Positions 32,447 through 43,650 of a stretch of 64,000 nt of DNA are shown in pieces. This stretch comes from Caecitellus pseudoparvulus (lineage: Eukaryota; Bigyra: Bicosoecida). The notes under the pieces were generated by a model. That model saw only the letters and a program-made list of their open reading frames with translations. It was not told where the DNA came from and did no database searches. The stretch covers positions 558,001 to 622,000 of the forward strand of contig CBFFRQ010000018.1 in NCBI GenBank assembly GCA_965644315.1, in the 5' to 3' direction. Positions within the stretch are counted from its first letter, which is position 1. Each line of letters opens with the position of its first letter. A program made the position numbers and the translations under genes.

Positions 32447-32647
32447 CCTGCTGCGCACCGAGCCTGCCCAGCGACAAGCGTGGTGGAAGCACAGGCAGTC
32501 TCGTTCGTGTGACAGCAGACCAAGAATCAGCAGACACTGCATTGGACAGTCGGCGAGGAACAATTGTGAAATCTGGGTTGGGTTGTGCTCCGCCGGGGGT
32601 TGTTCACGGCACTGGGAAAGGTGGCGGCATCGGAAGGAAGAACATAG

Positions 32648-34474
32648 CTAGGGTCTCTCTTCATCCTCCGGAATCGGCAAGGGACTGAAAGGGGTGCTGG
32701 TTGGGGAGGATACTTGGGGGGACAAGCGTTGGTGTTGAGCAGCGGCGCGCACAGTTCCAAAGGCAGATGGGGCTCCCTCACTCGCACCAACCCCACCCAC
32801 CGAGGGCTGGCTGGACAGACCCGAGTTGAAGGAGCCTTTGCTGCTTAGGCTCCCTGCCCTTGAGAGTTTGTCACTCGTGTGGCTGAGCCTGCGTGGCATG
32901 TCCCCGCTGCCGCCATGTCCGTGCAAGGTGCTGCACTGCACGGCAGTCGGAGCCACGAGGTGGCCAGAAGCACCGCTCCACACCGACGCTGTCGCAGATG
33001 GGGAGGCAGTGATAGAAGATCGCTGGGTGTGGGCCGTGGTCCCCCCCCCAGACGCAGCTGAGGGGCCTGAGGGGTACAGGCCTGAGTGCGAGCTGGACTC
33101 TCGCACAGCAGACTGGTGCCCAAAGGCAGGCGGACGAAGCTCTGGGTCCCACGAAGGGTCAATGAACCACTGGTGCTGCAGGACCTGCCCCATGCTCCAG
33201 CGCTCGCGTGGGTTCACGCGGAGGCACCGCAGCAACAGGTGGCGCAGGGAGGGTGGGAAGGAAGCAGGCCAGCTCCACGTCGAGGAATCGGGGCTGCTCG
33301 CCGCCCACGCCACATCGTGTTCCCAGACAGTGGAAGTCGCCCCAAGGAAGGCCAGCTGGGGCTTTGCTTGCAGGGTGTGGCCCTGCTGTTGCACTACAAA
33401 GGAGCGGAACTCGGGGTTGCTCACGCTGGCCGTGGGGAAGGGGAGGTGGCCAGCCACCATGAGGAACAGCGTCACACCGAAGGACCAGGTGTCCGCCTTG
33501 GTCGCGTCGTACCCCTCACGCCTGGCTTGCTCGGTTGCATCGGCGTCCGGCCACAGCGCCGCGACGGTCTCAGCAGGCATCTTCTTCAGGTTTGACAGGA
33601 AGGTCACCTCAGGAGCAGCGTACAGCGTCGAGCCGTGAGCAGTAAGTCCCTTCGGGACACCAGGACTGCCACTGCTGATCAATGCGGAGCCGAAGTCTGC
33701 GATCTTCACGAGGTACCCGTGCAGCGCGGAGGATGGTGAGGAGGCAAGTTTGCTCAGTGTCCTGCGCTCCGAAGCGTGGTGCGCACCAGACTTGAGCACG
33801 GCAGCACTCCCACATGTATCTGAATCAGCAGAGTACGAGAACAACAGGACATTCTCCGGCTTCACTGTGCAGCAGGAGAAGCAGTGGGCTGAGAGTGGAG
33901 GCTCCAGAAGTCCCAACACGCCAGGCATCCTGTTACGCACCGTCTCTGTGAGCTACCCCGAGCACTGTGTGGCAAAAGTTCAAAGCATGGGCCAACTGCA
34001 GCATCCACTCTCTGCAGAACGCCCAGTCGCCGCACCTGTGCGTTGTGGGTGCGCAGCATGCCGGTGGCAACTCGTTGGCCACACGTCGCCAGCGACCCGC
34101 AGCGTTACAGGCACGCACCTGTTCAGCGGCATGAGCGAGAGGAAGTCATGCAAGTCCATCAGGCCAAGTTCATAGTACAACAGCTCATCGTTCGTCCGTG
34201 TCGTCTGCCGTTGCAGCAGCTGCAGGATGTGGGCGTGGTGCTCCGGGAGCGTGCCCAGAGCTCCAGCCTGCGGCGTGGGCGGAGCAGTGCGCGGCTGGTA
34301 AGTGTGCCCCTCGAGACCAGAGGCACTCACCACGCCCAACTCTGCATGGGACACGCGGATTCGCTTCGCTGGTATCTTCTTGCACGCCAGAGCCATGTCT
34401 TGGGCTTGCACGATGGAAACACTGCCCTGCCCCCCCGAAGCCAGGGGAACAGGCGCGGCTTCTTGCCCAGCCAT
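32648..34474 (-). CDS. Serine/threonine protein kinase with extended catalytic-loop insert
   Basis: Exons 34474-34331, 34267-34119, 34035-33941 and 33864-32648 give 534 residues. The N-lobe is short: glycine loop SGGQGSVSIV and the lysine strand MALACKKIP. The C-lobe has HRDVKPENVLL (His127-Arg128-Asp129), KIADFGSA (DFG at 186-188), YAAPEV and DTWSFGVTLFLMVAGHLPFP, so all catalytic residues are present. The HRD-to-DFG spacing is 57 residues against about 19 normally, owing to a Ser-rich insert of roughly 38 residues. After the kinase domain (about residue 345) comes a Ser-rich tail. The C-lobe resembles CAMK/AMPK-like kinases, but no subfamily is assigned. The last intron interrupts the catalytic loop exactly after the Asp of HRD. 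Confidence 0.85.
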
Positions 34475-34946
34475 CGCTCAGTGCCTCAGCACGAGAAGCA
34501 CGTGATTGGCACCCCCAAGTCCGAGATATTACACGGGCGCATGTATGTGCTCAAGGGGGCAGGCAGGAGCGCCCTCACTCTCGTCTTCCGTGGGTGATGC
34601 TGGGCGCACGCTGTTGCCCCGCTCACAGCGGCCTAGTGGTAGTAGACGTGCCCACGGCGGGCCTGGTTCTGCGAGCGCAGAATGGATTGGAAAATGTTCA
34701 AAGCTTGCAACGGTTCGCCACGATGCCTGCATGGGAAGCGCCGGCCTCGTCCAAAGTGCACGATTTACGCCGGCGAGGTTTCTGCCAAGCTCGGCTCAGG
34801 CGGGCTGGCCTCGTGGACACCTTCGCATCACCAATCGAAGCGCCCGGCATCAAGCTGCTGCGTTGGCTTGGATGAGCACAGCCACGCACCACCCCCCATC
34901 CCCACCTCCATGGCACACTTGAACAGCCTCGGCAACTCTGTGCAGC
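34475..34946. other. Intergenic stretch without a supported gene
   Basis: 472 bp between the kinase start and the FAN1 stop. Short open frames exist on both strands (for example plus 34541-34597 and 34723-34875), but none has an intron-compatible partner or a recognisable domain. It must include the kinase promoter and the FAN1 3' end. Confidence 0.4.
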
Positions 34947-37900
34947 TCAAGGCATCCTGCCTGCGCCCACCTTGCGCCCTGTGCGACGTCTCTTCGTGGG
35001 CTTCGGCTCCTTGACTCGGCACACTTCCACTTGCACCCCTGCCTCTGCTAGAATGCTAAGCCACGCACGTTGGGTATCAGACAGCACATCCCTGGGCCCC
35101 TTTACTTCGGAGAGCCGCACCTCGACGAGAATCTCAGACAGGTGGCTTGGAAGCAGCTCCCACAGGCAAGGCGGCGCAGAGAGCGGGACATCGCTCGGCC
35201 AGCGCAGCTCATCGCGGTGCGCCTGCCCTCCCCCAGGCCCTGCGTGCCGCAGCAGCCGAGCTGCTTCGGGTAGGGGCCGTCTGCAATTCGGAAGGCCCCC
35301 CTCCCCATGGCTCTCCTGCTGGGCTACCTCCACGCCGGGCGAGTCAAGCGGCACTAACACCCGCCACAATAGCAAGTCCGGGAGACCCCCGGACAAATGA
35401 GCACTATCAAGTGCAAGTGCTGCAAGGATACGAGCGAGGGCTGGTCCACCGAGCCCTACAGCCACCACCTGTAGGAAAGCAAGGGGGTAGGTGTCCCAGG
35501 CGACGCCTCGGATCGCCTGCCCGTAGTGCTTGCAATAGACTTGAGCGAGCAGGACCATGAGGTCCCAAGCGGAGCTCGATGCTATTCGCTGCAAGGCAGC
35601 ATCAAGCTCATGCTTCCTTCGCTCATAGAACAGCCCTGTCGTGCGAAGATCCAATGGCGCGTCCTGGTAGGGAGTGACGAACACGTCCGGCACCGGGTCA
35701 TGCCCTGTATCGCTGCGGGCCGCTGCCAGGCCAAACATGGGTTGCAGGAGAAGCAGCCCAAACAGTGCTCGCAAAGGACCACCTTCGCAATGCAGCCCCA
35801 CCCACGCGCCACTTTGGGCATACTCTTGCAGGCACAGTTGTTCGACAGACACGCCGATGCTCGCTCCGGCTGAGAATGCCTCGTGCCATTCAGCGTACGT
35901 TTGAGGGGAGCTGGGCGATGAAGTTGGCAGGCTCGCCATAGCTGTGGCATGTGGTGGTGGGGGCTCCGGAAGGCAACGCGGGAGCCAGTTCTCCGGAGAG
36001 CGGGGTGCGTGGTCGCATGCCTGGCTACCACCCGAGCGCGTCGCTCCCCCGCCGCGTGCTGTCGCACTGCGTGCTGCAAGGCGCGCAACGGCCGACGCGG
36101 CATCTTGCTGAGCCAAAAAAGGCCACTCTCTGAACAGGGCATGCTTCTCTGCCGGTGTATCGGCACCGAGCAGAGCATGTTGCGGCACGTCACGTTGCCA
36201 TGCAGCGTGTGATGCTTGTAGGGCAAACAGGAGAGGGGCGGATGCACTGCACCACAACCGCTGTGCACCGGTCGGTGTGTGTGGAAAAACAATTGCTGCA
36301 TCTGCGGCTGCTAGCACTCCTATTGGCCTGGTGAGGTCCAGTCCAAGCGTGCAGCACAGCTTGAGCCATGGTCTGGAAGCGTGTGGAAGGGACGTGGGCG
36401 GTGCAGGAAGGGGTGGAGTAGAGCATGCCGCGAGGTGCTCTCCATTCGCAATGTCCTTCCCGAGAAATCGGGAACTTTCCCCGACTACGCGGTTCAGTGG
36501 GCGGTGCTCCAGGAATACTTCAGGGGTGGTGGCCGGGGGCCCTGCGGAGGAGGTGGGTGCCCTCGCGCCGCTCTTCCACGGGCTGAACGCGTCGCTGGCA
36601 AGTGGCATGACATGAAGCAAATCGCATATGTTTTGAGGCAGAGAAGAAATGCACGTTTCAGGGGCTTCCTGACCAGGGGGCTGCCCTGGGAAGCAGCTCT
36701 TCTGTCGAGCCCAGCGCCTCTGCAGGTAGAGCCGCTCTCCACCCTGCACTTTTGGGTCACACAAGCCCTCCCAAGTTGCCATGGCCGAGGCGATTGCCAG
36801 ATTCATATGCGCCAGATTGATGGTCAGCCGCTGCCACAGCCGTCCTCTTCTCCTCGCCGGTGCCCCGATGTGAAGCAGCTGGCGAAGCAAAGGAACTGTG
36901 GCACCATGAAGCTGTTGGCGCTGGAGTTGTTCAACTGCAGCCCACAATTGACTCGCCAGTCTGCTCTCAGCGGAAAGTTTCCTCAAGTGGGCAGGGCATC
37001 TCTTATGAACAGTGCTTACACCATGCCCTGCACCTGAAGCCTCTGCCGCGGTGCGCTCCACCGCCGCTCGGTACGTTGGGGAGCGCTTCCACTGCATCAG
37101 CAGGTGAATGCAGAGACTGAGGCGCAAGCACAGAAGGTACACCGGAACACGCTGGGCCACATGCAAGGCCTTGTCCATGATTTCTAGCTCTGCCTGGGAC
37201 AGGACTTCTGCCGGGCCCCCATTCCACCCCTGCATCTGGGCTCCAAAAGCGACGTCCACAGCCACGAGGAGCATGGAGAGCCCAGCGGCGTGGGCCGGCG
37301 TCGGCCACGCAAACAGCAAGCTTGCAAGCTCAACGCACTGGTGGTCTGAAGCAGTGTCGGGGGAGCAAGCCATGCACAGCAGCCGAGCTAACGGTGCCCC
37401 CCAAACTGTGCAGCATGCCGTGTCCGCCGTCTCCCACGATGCCTTGCAAGGCAGGCTTCCTCCCAGCGCACCTGCATCGGCACTGTCACTGTCACTGTCG
37501 CTGATCAACACAACAACGTCACCTTCTTCAGTTCGGATTGTCGAAGCGGGCGGCTGCAAGTTCTGGAAGTGCACATCTTGCGTTTGCAAGAAGGCGCAGG
37601 CCGGGTCACTCCACAGTCCCTGCGCCTCTGACAGGATGCGCCACTCCTCAGGGGTGGTGCACACCGGTTGGGACCGCAGACACGTGTACGGAACAAAGTC
37701 AACCTTGTGGTACAAATGCATCATGCCTGGCGGTGTCCCGCTTTGACCCGGCTGCACAGAATCGAGCCCAGACAGGGAGGCAAGGAGGTAGTGCGGGGAA
37801 GGGCTTGGTGCAGGGCGTCCTTGGGCATGGGCTGTGCCGACAGAAGCACATGCCGAGGAATGCGATGTTTGCACAGCCCTGGGCATGATGCGTTCCGCCA

Positions 37901-39461
37901 AGCTCGCGCAAGGCGCCTGCGCAGCTGCACCATTGCCCAGCACGGAGCTGAGCGCCGGGAGAAGCACGACAGCCTGCGCATGGGCTTGTGGCGGAGGCGC
38001 CTTGCTCGACCAATCGTTTTGAGACTGGGAAAATGGGCCACTGCATGTGACAAAGTACTGCAACTGGCTGATCTTGGCGAGCAGGGCCCGCGTAGTAGGA
38101 GCGAGCTGAAGGGCCACGGGAAGGTCGACGCCAGACACGTGCAGCTCCTGCAGCTGTGGAGCATGTAGCCTGTGCAATACACCATGAAGAAGGCGCTCCA
38201 AGGGAAGAAAGCCCCCTGCCACGGTGCGCTGGCGCAGAACACTGTGCAGGACTCCTCGCAGTGCAGCAGGTTTGCCCGTTGCAGTGGCTGGCTTCTTTGC
38301 AGCTGCTCGAAGGTCGTCCAGCGCCTCGACTGTGAGAAAGTCAGGCACTGGTGCAGCATCCTCCGCAGCTGCAGATGAACCAGCTTGGCTGGTCTCCTCA
38401 TGAGCCCCGCCCACGTTCATGCTGCACCTGCCCGCGAGGAGTCGGGCTGCGGCAGCTCCTGCCCGGGTGGTGTGCTTGCCGGGCATGGACGGTGCTGGAG
38501 GGGCGACTGTTGCAGCCCGCGGCGCGCAGCGCAGCTCGGAAGCTACGCCCTGGAGAATCTGACTGGAGGCAGCTGTCGCAAGAAAGTGCAGCGCACGCAG
38601 CAGGGAGGGTGGCAGGGCGGGAAACGCTGCCTGCAGGTATGACTCGACACGGGCGTCCTTCTTGGCGTGTGTGCGGCGGCTGGGCAGCGGCAGCAAGGCT
38701 CCGCAGGACACTAACTGCTGAATGCTTTGCACAAGGGCCTCAGTTCCTTGTGCGTCATCTGAGCCTTTGTACCGCTTGAACACGTCAAGGGCCGTGAACC
38801 AAGAGGACTTCCTGCCGGCGAGACGGGCCAGCAAGCCTACTGCTCGCGGGGGTAGCTCGCGAAGCCTTGTGAGAAGGGCACGTTCATCGGAAGAGGAAAC
38901 ACATCGAAAGTCTAACGAAGTGTCAGCGCAGTCAAGCAGGTGCTGCAAGTGGTGCTGTGCGAGACTGCCAGGGGCCAGCGCTCGAGCGAGCAGCTCCAAA
39001 GCTGGTGGGTTCGCCAATGGTATGCGGGCCTCTCCAGACTGAAGGTCATAAAATTGAAGGTGAGGAAGAGGGCTCAGCAGCGAGGGCCCTGCTGCGCTGC
39101 CAAAGCTCGCCTGGGACTCGGGCTCCCCATCCTCGGCCTGGAGGGAGCTGTCGCTCAAATCCTCCACAACCGCCGCGCGAGCAGGTCTGCTGGCTGGCCT
39201 CGGGAGTGCTTGAGCGGCCTTGAAGGAAGAGCTCACCGGCCTTGGTAACTCAACACCAAAGCGAGCCTCTGTGTTGTCTCTCTTGTAGAACCATTTCATT
39301 AGGTGTGGAGACACTTGTGCGGTATTTGCTCCATCGTCGACACCACCTTGCCCTCCGCCAGCCCCACAAGCAGCCGCAGCCTCACCATGGCGAGGCTGTG
39401 CCATTGGCGTCGGTTGACTAGCTACCCGTACAGGACCTCGGGCCCCCCTTGGGGAGGCCAT
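34947..39461 (-). CDS. FAN1: FAN1-type structure-specific nuclease
   Basis: An intronless frame of 1504 residues (human FAN1 1017). The SAP-like region (SSWFTALDVFKRY, then IQQLVSCGALL), the TPR-like helices (VYLLCLRLSLCIHLLMQWKR, RRGRLWQRLTINLAHMNL) and the FAN1-specific VPDVFVTPYQDAPLDLRTTG are all present. The VRR-NUC nuclease at the C-terminus has GGLPDLLLW (Pro1361-Asp1362) and EVKGPRD (Glu1452, Lys1454), the PD-(D/E)xK catalytic set, followed by QRAWLSILAEAGVQVEVCRV. FAN1 unhooks DNA interstrand crosslinks and restrains repeat expansion, partly with MLH1-PMS2. Oddities: the catalytic Asp and the ExK are 90 residues apart instead of about 15, and no UBZ zinc finger is visible at the N-terminus. 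Confidence 0.93.
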   Translation of the reverse strand: MASPRGARGPVRVASQPTPMAQPRHGEAAAACGAGGGQGGVDDGANTAQVSPHLMKWFYKRDNTEARFGVELPRPVSSSFKAAQALPRPASRPARAAVVEDLSDSSLQAEDGEPESQASFGSAAGPSLLSPLPHLQFYDLQSGEARIPLANPPALELLARALAPGSLAQHHLQHLLDCADTSLDFRCVSSSDERALLTRLRELPPRAVGLLARLAGRKSSWFTALDVFKRYKGSDDAQGTEALVQSIQQLVSCGALLPLPSRRTHAKKDARVESYLQAAFPALPPSLLRALHFLATAASSQILQGVASELRCAPRAATVAPPAPSMPGKHTTRAGAAAARLLAGRCSMNVGGAHEETSQAGSSAAAEDAAPVPDFLTVEALDDLRAAAKKPATATGKPAALRGVLHSVLRQRTVAGGFLPLERLLHGVLHRLHAPQLQELHVSGVDLPVALQLAPTTRALLAKISQLQYFVTCSGPFSQSQNDWSSKAPPPQAHAQAVVLLPALSSVLGNGAAAQAPCASLAERIMPRAVQTSHSSACASVGTAHAQGRPAPSPSPHYLLASLSGLDSVQPGQSGTPPGMMHLYHKVDFVPYTCLRSQPVCTTPEEWRILSEAQGLWSDPACAFLQTQDVHFQNLQPPASTIRTEEGDVVVLISDSDSDSADAGALGGSLPCKASWETADTACCTVWGAPLARLLCMACSPDTASDHQCVELASLLFAWPTPAHAAGLSMLLVAVDVAFGAQMQGWNGGPAEVLSQAELEIMDKALHVAQRVPVYLLCLRLSLCIHLLMQWKRSPTYRAAVERTAAEASGAGHGVSTVHKRCPAHLRKLSAESRLASQLWAAVEQLQRQQLHGATVPLLRQLLHIGAPARRRGRLWQRLTINLAHMNLAIASAMATWEGLCDPKVQGGERLYLQRRWARQKSCFPGQPPGQEAPETCISSLPQNICDLLHVMPLASDAFSPWKSGARAPTSSAGPPATTPEVFLEHRPLNRVVGESSRFLGKDIANGEHLAACSTPPLPAPPTSLPHASRPWLKLCCTLGLDLTRPIGVLAAADAAIVFPHTPTGAQRLWCSASAPLLFALQASHAAWQRDVPQHALLGADTPAEKHALFREWPFLAQQDAASAVARLAARSATARGGGATRSGGSQACDHAPRSPENWLPRCLPEPPPPHATAMASLPTSSPSSPQTYAEWHEAFSAGASIGVSVEQLCLQEYAQSGAWVGLHCEGGPLRALFGLLLLQPMFGLAAARSDTGHDPVPDVFVTPYQDAPLDLRTTGLFYERRKHELDAALQRIASSSAWDLMVLLAQVYCKHYGQAIRGVAWDTYPLAFLQVVAVGLGGPALARILAALALDSAHLSGGLPDLLLWRVLVPLDSPGVEVAQQESHGEGGLPNCRRPLPEAARLLRHAGPGGGQAHRDELRWPSDVPLSAPPCLWELLPSHLSEILVEVRLSEVKGPRDVLSDTQRAWLSILAEAGVQVEVCRVKEPKPTKRRRTGRKVGAGRMP

Positions 39462-39692
39462 ATGAGCGGGGAAGCCGAATCGCAGAGGCGTGTGCCTTCA
39501 CCTTGCTGGCCCGAGCACATTGGATAAACGTGGGCAAGTGATTGCGCCTGCTGTTGCACACAAGGACACACCTTTCGCAGCGGGCAAGCAGGAGGCACAA
39601 GATTGGCAAGTGGCCAGTCATATCGCGTTTCTCGCACATTTGCATTTGCAGCCTCTAACCCGCAGTCGGCAGGGCACTCTGACTACGGCCGC

Positions 39693-40475
39693 TCACTGTG
39701 CCCCCTTCTTCGAGGCGGCTGGAGACTTGAAGGCAACTTTGGTCATCTTGCGCCAGTGTATGGCTACCTCGATATCCCGTCTTGTCACTGTTGAGAAATC
39801 GAGGCTCTTGATCCACGGGACAGTAGCGATGATGAAGTTGCGGTAGTTGGGCTTCTCGCGAACGCCCGTCCCATGCAAAGACAAATGTGTGAGCTGTGGG
39901 GGTGTGTGTGTATGTTCATGTGAGACTCTTTGGAGCCGCAGCAGTAGGCAGCTCCACGCACCGAGGGGCAGTCCACCTGCAGGTGCAGCACTTCGGCGAA
40001 GGAATTCAGCTCCTTGTTTCCGTGCAAGTACAGTCTTTTCAGGCTGGGGAAGGCGTCAAAGGCTCCCTCGATTGTGGAGATCTTGTTGAAGGACAGGTCC
40101 AGTGTCGTGACCTTGCTCAGGTCACAGATCTCGCTCAGCACCGTATCCAGGCAGCTCACATCCTCCAGCCCATTGTTATGCAGCTTGACGATGAAGGGCG
40201 TCGCCTTGGGGTGCTCACTGTCATCTCCCATCAACAGCCCGCACACTTCTTCCCGGTATTTGGTCACGATTTCTGCATGTTTTTCAAGTGGCGTGGTGTC
40301 AACTTCCGCAACGTGCGCGACCTTGCCGTTTTACCGCACCTGGCTTCTCTGTGATCTCCATGAAACTGAGGTCGAGGGTGGTCTGGGCAGCGGATTTGGC
40401 GAGCACGCTCCGACTTGAAGCTTGCTCAGCCCCAGCTCCACCTGTTGCTGCTGCGGCCGCCCCAGTGCCGCTCAT
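39693..40475 (-). CDS. LRRC51: Leucine-rich repeat protein LRRC51-like
   Basis: Exons 40475-40340, 40272-39977 and 39893-39693 encode 210 residues (human LRRC51 192). Both introns (67 and 83 nt) fit by phase. The fold reads LDLSFMEITEKP near the N-terminus, then the repeats TLDLSFNKISTIEGAF and KRLYLHGNKELNSF, then HLSLHGTGVREKPNYRNF and the LRR cap WIKSLDFSTVTRRDIEVA. The order and cap match vertebrate LRRC51 (the LRTOMT locus). The family is found mainly in organisms with motile cilia. It lies 231 bp from the FAN1 start on the same strand, and its own start faces the HECT ligase gene. Confidence 0.85.
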
Positions 40476-40919
40476 GCTTGACGCCGGATGTCCACCGATG
40501 AGGCGACTTCACGATGAAGCAAACTGGCAACGGCAAAGCCCTGCGGGACATTGTGTCTACAAGCAGTCACGCCAATGTGGGGTTTGTTTTCGTGGGGTGT
40601 GGTTTGCCGCAGCGAATGGACTGCTTCCACACGTTGCAGGCGACTGCCCCGAAGTGGTACTTTCCCGCTACCACACCACAATTCTCCAGACTCACAGCTT
40701 CTCCTAAGAAACACAGGATTTGCGAGTGTGCATCACAGCGCATTATTGTCTGGGCGGTCCGGTGTGCGTGTCCTGCTTCCAGCTGGAAGCGGTGTCGTCA
40801 TCGACGGCCACCACGCCCAAGTCTGCCAGTGCATCCCCCAGTGCTGATTCACGGGCAGGGTCCAGGAGGAGCCGTCTGTTTCTGTCAGCACGGCGTTGTA
40901 GTCGTTAACGTGTCTCATC
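40476..40919. other. Divergent spacer with possible 5' exons of the HECT gene
   Basis: 444 bp between LRRC51 and the supported part of the HECT gene. Plus-strand segments look partly coding: an ATG at 40514 followed by KQTGNGKALRDIV, and a Ser/Thr-rich stretch near 40785-40895. I could not join them by a convincing splice, so the HECT N-terminus stays open. Confidence 0.3.
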
Positions 40920-43420
40920 ATGTCAGGGTCCTCGTGCGTGGCGCTGGTGTGGACGTGCCTTGGCGTTTCACACCTGAGCGAAAGAAACTCCCTGCGCAGA
41001 GCGGCTGCCCTGAGCGAATTTCGGCAAGCAGTGAGGGAGGAGTTTGAAAGACTCGTTGAGAGTGGAATGGAAGCCAACTCCGCCGCCTCGGCTGCTCTCA
41101 CGACGGTCAGCATGAGGCGAAGCATGGCTCAAACACCTGGTGAGCTTGCGCAGGTGCGCTGCGCGGCGTGCCGATTCGCTCTTCACACCTCACCACTCTA
41201 CTCTCAGCACCAAGCACACCAGTAGCAAGTGCCTTGATCCGTGCAATTAGTGGTGGGAGTGCTGCTCTGCCCACCCCGGTTCTTGCAGAGGCAGCAGCCG
41301 TGTCAGGATCTGCAGCAGAGTCTGGTGCTGGCGCGGCTGCTCCGCCACCAACTGCTTCTACCAGGCCCGCAGAGGCCCCCGCGAGGTCAGACGCGGCGAC
41401 TTTCCCCTTGACAAGTGAAAGGCATCTGCAGTACACTGGGCAGCGGGTTTCTACTGGCGAGATGCAGGCGCTCTTCGAGAAGGCCGCTGCTGAGGAGAAG
41501 TGGGGCCCCTTCGTGAGCATGCTCGGGGAGGTGTTCGGGAACGCTTTGCCGCAAGTCAACTCTTTTTTGACAAAGCCCGACCAGCAGCCTTCTCTGGAGC
41601 ACAGTGGCATCGACGTTGCTGGTCTGGAGGCGCTGTACGCGACAATGGCGGGGGCGCCAGTGGAGGGCGTCAGCGCTGCGCTGCTGGGTGCGCAGGAGCA
41701 TTTGTGGCGCCACGTGCCTTCCTTGCCACCGTACACGCTCGCTGCAGGCGTCGGCTTGCGAATCTTCATGGTTACAGCTCTGAACCCCGGCACCATTGAC
41801 CCGGACTACCATGAGCATGTGATGGTGCCCATGTGGAAGGAGTTCGCGGCGCTGCCCGCGGAAGCCTGTGAACTTCTCAGTCAGTGGCTGTCACACGTGT
41901 CGCCAGCTGCTATGCAGAACATGGTGGACAGCGTGCAGCAGTTCATCACGGTGAAGATCATTGGCGGCCAGGCAAACATCCACAACATGCCGCCCCCCGT
42001 GCAGTGGATGGCAATGCTGAAAGAGGCAAACGAACTGGCTCGCAAGCGGTTTGAGGGCGGCGGCGCGCCGGTGGAAGGGGCAGCCCCAGACGGTCGGTTG
42101 GTGCCTTACACAGCCTTCTACAATGACGTGGTGTGCAACCAGATCTCCTTGCAGAAGGAGTTCGAGCGCTGGATGCAGGACCGCCTCGACCACGGCCGTT
42201 CGCGCAGGGCTTGGGCTGGTCACAGCACGGGCGTGTTCAGCTTCGTCGCGTACCCATTCATCCTGGATGCCAACGCAAAGGCAACCATTCTGGAGCTGGA
42301 CTCAAGGTTCACCCAGCGGCGTATGGCCAGGCAGGGGCTCTGGACCTCACCTGGCCTGTCTCCGTTCTTCGAGGTGCAAGTACGCCGAGACGCACTTGGG
42401 GAGGATGCCATGAATGCCATCGTCAAGGTGCAGGACAAGGATACACTGAAGAAGCCGCTGCGGGTGAAGTTTTTCGGGGAAGAAGGCGTCGACGAAGGCG
42501 GTGTGCGGAAGGAGTTCTTCCAGCTGGCGGTGTCGCAGCTCTTCTCGCCCGACTTCGGCATGTTCAAGGAGGAGACTGAGAGCCACCGGCTCTGGTTCAA
42601 CGGCGACGCGTTTGAAGCGAACATACAGTTTGAGCTCTTAGGGTCTTTGGTGGGGCTTGCCATCTACAACAACGTCATCTTGAATGTCGCATTCCCCCTC
42701 TGCGTGTACCGCAAGCTGCTCGAGCAGCCCATGCGCCTGGGCGACCTCTTGGAACTCAAGCCTGCCCTGGCCAAGGGTCTGCAGCAACTGCTGGACTACG
42801 AGGGCGGGGACGACGAAGACATCTTCGCCCTGACGTGGACAGCAGCAGTGGACTCCTGGGGGGCGACGAAAGTCGTGCCTCTCGTGGAGGGTGGGGAGGC
42901 GCTGCCAGTGACGGCAGAGAACAAAGCTGCTTACGTGGACGCATACGTGACCTTTATCTTGGACACGCACGTCGAGAAGCAGTTCAAGGCATTCAAGCGA
43001 GGATTCATGAACGTGGCTAGCGGCCCTGCGCTGGACTTGTTCACTCCCGAAGAGCTGAAGCTGCTGGTGAACGGGGCGGAGACTTTGAACTTCGCCGACC
43101 TGGAGGCTGGAGCGCAGTACGAAGAGCCGTACAGCAAGGAGCACCCGACCATTATTGCCTTCTGGGAGGCAGTGCACGAGCTGAATGACAGCGACAAGCG
43201 CTCACTGCTCAAGTTTGCGACGGGCTCAGATCGCTCCCCAATCAAGGGCTTGCAAGACCTGAAGCTGACGCTGTCTCGTGGCGGGCCTGACAGCGAGCTG
43301 CTGCCGACATCACACACGTGCTTCAACCACATGCTGATACCAGAGTACTCCTCGGCCCAGAAGCTGAAGGACAAGCTTGCCATTGCCATTCGCGAGGCAG
43401 AGGGCTTCGGGCTGCTGTAG
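40920..43420 (+). CDS. HECT-domain E3 ubiquitin ligase (UBE3A/HECTD2-like)
   Basis: Supported exons are 40920-41139 and 41208-43420 (810 residues), joined over a 68-nt GTGAGC...CTCAG intron. The HECT domain fills the C-terminal half: FSFVAYPFILDANAKATILE, the N-lobe VKFFGEEGVDEGGVRKEFF, the E2-binding region, and the C-lobe LPTSHTCFNHMLIPEYSS with catalytic Cys778. The protein ends EGFGLL, the usual acidic-hydrophobic HECT tail. The upstream helical region with MPPPVQWMAMLKEANE resembles UBE3A and HECTD2. It receives ubiquitin from E2 as a thioester and passes it to substrates, which are unknown. The start at 40920 is provisional: another in-frame exon may lie upstream, and a CGTTTC box lies within this first exon. 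Confidence 0.88.
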
Positions 43421-43650
43421 CGCGACGAGGGGCAGGCACGCTTCTCCCCGGGGCACTTCGGGGCACACGGCTGCTGTGCACACGAGCAATGCACGCTGAA
43501 TACAAATCACATACCACCAAATCAGCGTGAGCTCCCCGTGGCAGGCAGAGGCGCGATAGCGGGGGCCAACGACGCTGTGGCCTGGTGTGTCCTTCGGCGA
43601 GGTTCAACGCTCGAGCCAGTCGTCGGGCAGTCTGCTTGCGAAGCTCCGGC

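Noticed and set aside
40733-41125. Minus-strand ORF with His/Trp-rich sequence
   Set aside because: Antisense to the HECT 5' region; no motif and no splice sites to a neighbour.
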